A DNA stretch of 64,000 nucleotides from Pontitalea aquivivens (GTDB lineage: Bacteria > Pseudomonadota > Alphaproteobacteria > Rhodobacterales > Rhodobacteraceae). Positions 60,066 through 64,000 of this stretch are shown here, piece after piece. The stretch spans positions 62,001 through 126,000 of the forward strand of contig NZ_JBKFEY010000001.1 of assembly GCF_046507575.1 (NCBI RefSeq). Reading direction: 5' to 3'. A program made the translations under genes and the position numbers. A model generated the notes under the pieces. It made no database searches and had not been told where the DNA came from. It saw only the letters and a program-made list of their open reading frames with translations. Every line of letters begins with the position of its first letter. The stretch's first letter is position 1.

Positions 60066-61024
60066 TCGTCCAGCGCGGGCTGGCGCAGCGCCTCGGCCTC
60101 GGCCTCGGTGAAGAACAGGGTCCTGGCGGGGCGGGGCAGGGCGGCGAACCCCTCGGGCAGGAAGCCGTCCTTGATGATCGCGGGATAGGACCAGTTTCCG
60201 GTGGCGATCATGCCCTGGAAATCATCGGACACGACATAGTCCATGAAGGCCGCCGCCAGATCGGGTTGATCGGTGCCGGCCAGGCGCGCGGCAACCTCGG
60301 TCAGGAAGTAATGCCCCTCGGGGAAGATCGCGGCGGCCTTGGTCGTGTCTTGTTCCGCGATGATGTGATAGGCGGGCGAGGTGGTGTAGCTGAGCACCAT
60401 ATCCACCTCGCCATCGGTGAACAGGCCATAGCTTTCAGACCAGCCGGCGGTCACGGTCAGCACCCTGGGGGCCAGTTTCGCCCAGGCCTCGGGCGCGCGG
60501 TCGCCATAGACGGCCTTGACCCAAAGCAACATTGCCAGCCCCGAAATCGACGAACGCGGGTCTTGAATTGCAATTTTCAGACTATCTGGCGCGTTCAGCA
60601 GATCCTCGAACGAGGTGGGCGGATTGGCCAGGCGGGTCGTGTCATAGACAAAGGCCGTCTCGCTCCAGTTGAAGGGCAGGAAGGTGTCGTCGGTCCATGC
60701 GACCGGCAGGGTCAGGGTGGCATTGTCCTGCCCGTGGGGCGAGAAAAGCCCCGTGGCGCGGGCGCGGGCCAGCACGTCGATGGTCAGGCCGATGACCACA
60801 TCGGCCTCGGTCCGGTCGCCTTCCAGCAGCAGGCGGGGCAGCACGTCACCGGCCACGAATTTCAGATCGCAGGCGCAGGCCGCCTCAAAGCCCTTTTCGA
60901 TCGCGGGGCCGGGGCCCCATTCCGAGGTGAAGTAATCGGGCGCATAGACAGTCAGGACGGGCTTTTCATCCGCCACGGCGCTGGTGGCTGCAAAAAGTCC
61001 CGCAAGCATCAGAGTGGTTCGCAT
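60041..61024 (-). CDS. thiB: Thiamine ABC transporter substrate-binding protein
   Basis: 327 aa with a signal peptide (MRTTLMLAGLFAATSAVA). The mature start EKPVLTVYAPDYFTSEWGPGPA is the TbpA/ThiB signature, followed by DEVVIGL-like VVIGLTIDVLARA. It binds thiamine, thiamine phosphate or diphosphate in the periplasm. I choose ATG 61024; the TTG 12 bp upstream is less likely. It lies directly downstream of a TPP riboswitch. Confidence 0.94.
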   Translation of the reverse strand: MRTTLMLAGLFAATSAVADEKPVLTVYAPDYFTSEWGPGPAIEKGFEAACACDLKFVAGDVLPRLLLEGDRTEADVVIGLTIDVLARARATGLFSPHGQDNATLTLPVAWTDDTFLPFNWSETAFVYDTTRLANPPTSFEDLLNAPDSLKIAIQDPRSSISGLAMLLWVKAVYGDRAPEAWAKLAPRVLTVTAGWSESYGLFTDGEVDMVLSYTTSPAYHIIAEQDTTKAAAIFPEGHYFLTEVAARLAGTDQPDLAAAFMDYVVSDDFQGMIATGNWSYPAIIKDGFLPEGFAALPRPARTLFFTEAEAEALRQPALDEWLAAFTK

Positions 61025-61073
61025 CTGGGTCTCCAATGGCTGACGGGCGGGGTCAGGCCGGGCGAACCCGTGC

Positions 61074-61158
61074 TACCTTCCCTCCGCCGGTCTTAACCGG
61101 TTCAGGTTCAACGGGTTCGCGTTGCCGCATCTCAGCCCGACCGGGCACCCCGAGGTGG
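61074..61158 (-). ncRNA. TPP riboswitch (THI element) upstream of thiBPQ
   Basis: Read on the minus strand, the conserved elements occur in order: CGGGGTGC, GGGCTGAGAT, the GCGGCAACGC variable arm, AACCCGTTGAACCTG, then AACCGGTTAAGACCGGCGGAGGGAAGG (seen as GAACCTGAACCGG and GGAGGGAAGG). This is the thiamine diphosphate aptamer. It lies about 50 bp upstream of the thiB start and should switch off thiamine uptake when TPP is abundant, probably by blocking translation. Confidence 0.95.
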
Positions 61159-61252
61159 GCCGTAACATAGGCGCGCCGTGGCCTTTCGCAAGGGAAATCG
61201 CTTGAGCCAGCCCCCCCGCGCCGCTATGCCGTGGGGCGAGAGGAGAGCTGTG

Positions 61253-62353
61253 ATGAGTTTCAATACCTTCGGCCATCTGTTCCGTGTCACCACCTGGGGC
61301 GAAAGCCACGGCCCCGCGATCGGCGCGACGGTGGATGGCTGCCCCCCGGGGATCGAGATTTCGGAAGAGTTCATCCAGGTCTTCCTGGACCGCCGCCGGC
61401 CGGGCCAGTCAAAGATGACCACCCAGCGCCAGGAACCCGATCAGGTCCGCATCCTGTCGGGCGTCTTTGAAGGGCGGTCCACCGGCACGCCGATCCAGCT
61501 GATGATTGAAAATACCGATCAGCGCAGCAAGGATTATGGCGAAATCGCGCGCCAGTTCCGCCCCGGTCACGCCGACATCACCTATCACCAGAAATACGGC
61601 CTGCGCGATTATCGCGGGGGCGGGCGGTCCAGCGCGCGCGAAACCGCGGCGCGGGTGGCGGCGGGGGGCGTGGCGCAGGCGGTGCTGAAGGCGCTGGTGC
61701 CCGATCTGCGGATCACCGGCTACATGGTGCAGATGGGCGCCAAGCAGATCAGCCGCGAGCGGTTCGACCGCGATGAGATCCTGCGCAATCCCTTCTTTAT
61801 TCCCGATGCCGCCGTGGTCGCCGAATGGGCCGATTACCTGGAGGCGATCCGCAAGGGCCACAGTTCCGTTGGCGCGATGATCGAACTGGTGGCCGAGGGT
61901 GTGCCCCCGGGCCTTGGCGCGCCGATCTATGCCAAGATGGATACCGACCTGGCCGCCGCGATGATGTCGATCAACGCCGTCAAGGGCGTCGAGATCGGCG
62001 AGGGGATGGCGGCTGCGGGCCTGACCGGGATCGACAATGCCGACGAAATTCGCATGGGGCCGGACGGACCCGAATTCCTGACCAACCATGCCGGTGGCAT
62101 CCTGGGCGGCATCACCACCGGCCAACCGATTGTCCTGCGCTTTTCGGTCAAGCCGACCTCGTCGATCCTGACGCCGCGCCGCTCGATCAACGTGGCGGGC
62201 GAAGAGGTCGAGGTGGTGACCAAGGGCCGCCACGATCCCTGCGTCGGCATCCGCGCCGTACCCGTGGCCGAGGCGATGATGGCCTGCGTGATCCTGGACC
62301 ATCTGCTGATGGATCGCGGCCAGACCGGCGGTGCGCGCGGTCGGATCGGCTGA
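61253..62353 (+). CDS. aroC: Chorismate synthase
   Basis: 366 aa. It converts 5-enolpyruvylshikimate 3-phosphate to chorismate, the branch point of aromatic synthesis, with reduced FMN. Signatures are GESHGPAIGATVDGCPPG, YRGGGRSSARETAARVAAGG and GRHDPCVGIRAVPVAEAM. ATG 61253 follows GAGGAGAGCTGTG. It is divergent from the TPP-regulated thi operon and runs straight into the glycosyltransferase gene. Confidence 0.98.
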   Translation: MSFNTFGHLFRVTTWGESHGPAIGATVDGCPPGIEISEEFIQVFLDRRRPGQSKMTTQRQEPDQVRILSGVFEGRSTGTPIQLMIENTDQRSKDYGEIARQFRPGHADITYHQKYGLRDYRGGGRSSARETAARVAAGGVAQAVLKALVPDLRITGYMVQMGAKQISRERFDRDEILRNPFFIPDAAVVAEWADYLEAIRKGHSSVGAMIELVAEGVPPGLGAPIYAKMDTDLAAAMMSINAVKGVEIGEGMAAAGLTGIDNADEIRMGPDGPEFLTNHAGGILGGITTGQPIVLRFSVKPTSSILTPRRSINVAGEEVEVVTKGRHDPCVGIRAVPVAEAMMACVILDHLLMDRGQTGGARGRIG

Positions 62354-62355
62354 CC

Positions 62356-63144
62356 TTGGCCGAGGTCAGCGTCATCATCCCCTGTCACAACGCGGCCGGG
62401 GTCATCGGTCGTGCGCTGGGCTCGGTCCAGGCGCAGACCCTGACCGACTGGGAGGCGATCGTGGTGGATGACGGGTCCACCGATGCCAGCCTGGCCGCGG
62501 TGACGCCCTGTCTTGCCGACCCGCGCATCCGGTTGATCCGGCTGCCCGGTAATCGCGGCGCGGGGCCCGCGCGCAATGCCGGGATCGACGCCGCGCGGGG
62601 GCGCTGGCTGGCCTTTCTGGATGCCGATGATGAATGGCTGCCCGAAAAGCTGGCCCGCCAGACCGCTTTTTTGCAGGCGACCGGCGCGCGGATCGCCGCC
62701 ACCGCCTATCTGCGCCACAACGATCTGACCGGGGACCAGCAGGCCATCGGCCTGCCGCAACGGATTGCCATGCCGGGATACCTGAAAACCAATGTCATGG
62801 GCTTTTCCACCGTGATGATCGACCGCGCCTGGCTGGGCGCGCGGCGGATGCCCGCGTTGCGGCGGCGCCAGGATTTCGCCTTCCTGATCGCGCTGTTGCG
62901 CGGCGGCACCGAGGCGGCGGGCCTGAATGAGGTGTTGTGCATCTATCATCACGGTCATGGCACGCTGTCCTCGGGCAAGGGGCGGGCCGCGCGGGGTACC
63001 TGGGCGATGTATCGCGTTCACCTGGGCCTGTCGCTGACGCGGGCGGCGTGGTATTTCGGCCATTACGCGCTGCGCGGGTTCCTGCGCCACAAGGCGCCGC
63101 GCCTGGCCCGCGCGCTGGGGGTGTTGCAACCGCCCGCGGCGTGA
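62356..63144 (+). CDS. Glycosyltransferase family 2 protein
   Basis: 262 aa, GT-A fold. EVSVIIPCHNAAGVIGRAL at the start, VVDDGSTD for the nucleotide site and the metal-binding FLDADDEWLPEKLARQ are all present. The C-terminal part (ALRRRQDFAFLIALL) resembles WfgS/EpsJ-like enzymes of surface polysaccharide synthesis. I choose TTG 62356 (MAEVSVIIP), 2 bp after aroC, because no ATG or GTG lies between the aroC stop and the VSVIIP core. It is cotranscribed with aroC, though no functional link is evident. Confidence 0.82.
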   Translation: MAEVSVIIPCHNAAGVIGRALGSVQAQTLTDWEAIVVDDGSTDASLAAVTPCLADPRIRLIRLPGNRGAGPARNAGIDAARGRWLAFLDADDEWLPEKLARQTAFLQATGARIAATAYLRHNDLTGDQQAIGLPQRIAMPGYLKTNVMGFSTVMIDRAWLGARRMPALRRRQDFAFLIALLRGGTEAAGLNEVLCIYHHGHGTLSSGKGRAARGTWAMYRVHLGLSLTRAAWYFGHYALRGFLRHKAPRLARALGVLQPPAA

Positions 63145-63183
63145 CGATCGGTCATTGCCCCAACTGAACCGATCAGTCTATGC
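63145..63183 (+). promoter_or_regulatory. Direct repeat upstream of the TetR gene
   Basis: CGATCGGTCATTGC (63145-63158) and CGATCAGTCTATGC (63170-63183) match at 11 of 14 positions, 25 bp apart. Both contain the CGATCRGT core common in TetR/AcrR operators. They lie 40-78 bp upstream of the TetR start and may mediate autoregulation. Confidence 0.4.
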
Positions 63184-63222
63184 TGGGGGCGTATCCGTGC
63201 ATCACCACCGGAAGGAACCGCC

Positions 63223-63840
63223 ATGACCGACCCCGCCATCCGCAAGGGCCGCAAGTTCGACCAGGTGCTGGACGGCGCGCGGACGATCTTTTTGCGCGAC
63301 GGGTTCGAAGGCGCCAGCGTCGATGACATCGCGCGCGAGGCGGGGGTCAGCAAGGCCACGCTTTACAGCTATTTCCCCGACAAGCGCCTGTTGTTCATGG
63401 AGGTCGCCAAGACCGAATGCCGCCGTCAGGCCGATGCGGCGGTGGAACTGATCGATCCCGCGCTGCCGCCCGAACAGGTGCTGCGCGCGGCGGCTGAATG
63501 CATCATCGCCTTTATCACCTCGGAATTCGGGACCGGCGTCTATCGTATCTGCGTGGCCGAAAGCGACCGCTTTCCGGCGCTGGGGCATGAATTCTATCAT
63601 TCCGGCCCGCTTCTGCTGCGCGAACGGCTGGTGGATTACCTGCGCCAGGCGGCGGGGCGGGGTGAACTGGCGATCGAGGATTTCGACCTGGCTGCCGATC
63701 AGTTCGCCGAATTGTGCAAGGCCGATATCCACGCCCGCCTGCTGTTCGGCGTCAGTTCCTGCTGCCGCCCCCGCGACAGCGCCCGCGTGATCGAGGGCGC
63801 GGTGCAGATGTTCATGGCCCGCTACGGCACGCGACGCTAG
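63223..63840 (+). CDS. TetR/AcrR-family regulator
   Basis: 205 aa. The N-terminal helix-turn-helix is ARTIFLRDGFEGASVDDIAREAGVSKATLYSYFPDKRLLFMEV (residues 17-60, written in the usual TetR form). The C-terminal 140 residues are a ligand domain of the TetR_C type (YRICVAESDRFPALGHEFYHSGP) without a recognisable ligand. ATG 63223 follows GGAAGGAACCGCC. No efflux or metabolic partner is beside it, so its target is unknown. Confidence 0.92.
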   Translation: MTDPAIRKGRKFDQVLDGARTIFLRDGFEGASVDDIAREAGVSKATLYSYFPDKRLLFMEVAKTECRRQADAAVELIDPALPPEQVLRAAAECIIAFITSEFGTGVYRICVAESDRFPALGHEFYHSGPLLLRERLVDYLRQAAGRGELAIEDFDLAADQFAELCKADIHARLLFGVSSCCRPRDSARVIEGAVQMFMARYGTRR

Positions 63841-63841
63841 G

Positions 63842-64000
63842 TCAGGCCAGATCGCGCACCGTCAGCTGGCCGCCCGGACCGTGCTGCACCTCAAACCGGC
63901 CGGTTTTCTTGATCAGGTCTGACAGCTTCGCCGCGCCGTAGCTGCGGGTGTCGAAATCGGGATTGGCCTGGGTGATGAACTGGCCGATCTGACCCATGGA
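63842..64000 (-). CDS. NYN-domain protein, C-terminal OST-HTH part (5' end outside window)
   Basis: The last 52 codons of a minus-strand gene. They read SMGQIGQFITQANPDFDTRS, then YGAAKLSDLIKKTGRFEVQH and end VRDLA. This is the OST-HTH/LOTUS domain that follows a NYN (PIN-like RNase) domain in LabA/DUF88 proteins. LOTUS domains bind RNA or G-quadruplexes. The NYN nuclease part would lie beyond base 64000. It is convergent with the TetR gene, whose stop is 2 bp away. Confidence 0.8.
   Translation of the reverse strand, partial: SMGQIGQFITQANPDFDTRSYGAAKLSDLIKKTGRFEVQHGPGGQLTVRDLA

Overview
The window is a GC-rich, gene-dense chromosomal segment of an alphaproteobacterium. It is most likely from the Rhodobacter/Paracoccus group (Rhodobacterales). 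The evidence is the order sucA-sucD-sucC / mdh / malyl-CoA thioesterase / mesaconyl-CoA hydratase / sdhCDAB, which from memory matches Rhodobacter sphaeroides. Ethylmalonyl-CoA pathway enzymes, a split b/b' ATP synthase operon and many small Rhodobacterales families (DUF1737, DUF2794, DUF1285, DUF4159) support this. I see no rRNA, tRNA, CRISPR array, insertion sequence, integrase or prophage gene. The region reads as core chromosome rather than an island.

Layout. 1-8059 (minus strand): 2-oxoglutarate dehydrogenase E1 (cut by the window edge), succinyl-CoA ligase, a methyltransferase plus a periplasmic protein with an EF-hand-like loop, and malate dehydrogenase. 8284-11879 (plus): a TauE/SafE permease, then mcl2, an NnrU-like membrane protein, a DUF1737 protein and mch. 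12186-15856: sdhCDA, a small lipoprotein gene, then sdhB. 16016-20984: a 55-aa protein behind a hairpin that covers its ribosome site, an ArsR repressor with its operator, the ATP synthase Fo operon atpI-B-E-b'-b, a FadR-type GntR regulator and an OmpA-family lipoprotein. 21093-24443: an AraC/alkyltransferase fusion, nth, adenosine kinase and a HIT protein. 24455-27932: a Core-2/I-branching-type glycosyltransferase divergent from a sulfotransferase, and an orphan ABC ATPase. 28039-33431: a CHCC zinc-finger protein, polA, a cation efflux protein, a hydroxypyruvate-isomerase-like protein and a DUF1285 protein. 33502-40311: a tightly overlapping four-gene MoxR/DUF58/BatA-DUF4159/membrane-protein module. 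40466-45840: glcDEF, a trypsin-like protease and an Hsp20 with an RpoH-type promoter. 46185-64000: an MFS transporter behind C-tract repeats, asd, a MuiA-like protein, LpxL-type acyltransferase, carbonic anhydrase, M17 aminopeptidase, NlpC/P60 hydrolase, DUF2794, cytochrome c', two I78-type lipoproteins, glutathione-dependent formaldehyde dehydrogenase, TPP-riboswitch-controlled thiBPQ, aroC, a GT2 glycosyltransferase, a TetR regulator and the end of a NYN/OST-HTH gene.

How it fits together. The first 20 kb is a central-carbon and energy block: TCA cycle, ethylmalonyl-CoA steps feeding malate and mesaconyl-CoA chemistry, complex II and the Fo sector of ATP synthase. The clearest new signal is a pair of TGTGATCAC(A/G) palindromes spaced exactly 21 bp centre to centre. 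It occurs upstream of both sucCDA(B) and sdhCDAB and at no other place I noticed, so one dimeric or tetrameric regulator probably coordinates 2-oxoglutarate-to-fumarate flux. The least characterised multigene system is the MoxR module at 33.5-40.3 kb. The glycosyltransferase/sulfotransferase pair and the tandem I78 lipoproteins point to cell-surface functions that have not been worked out.
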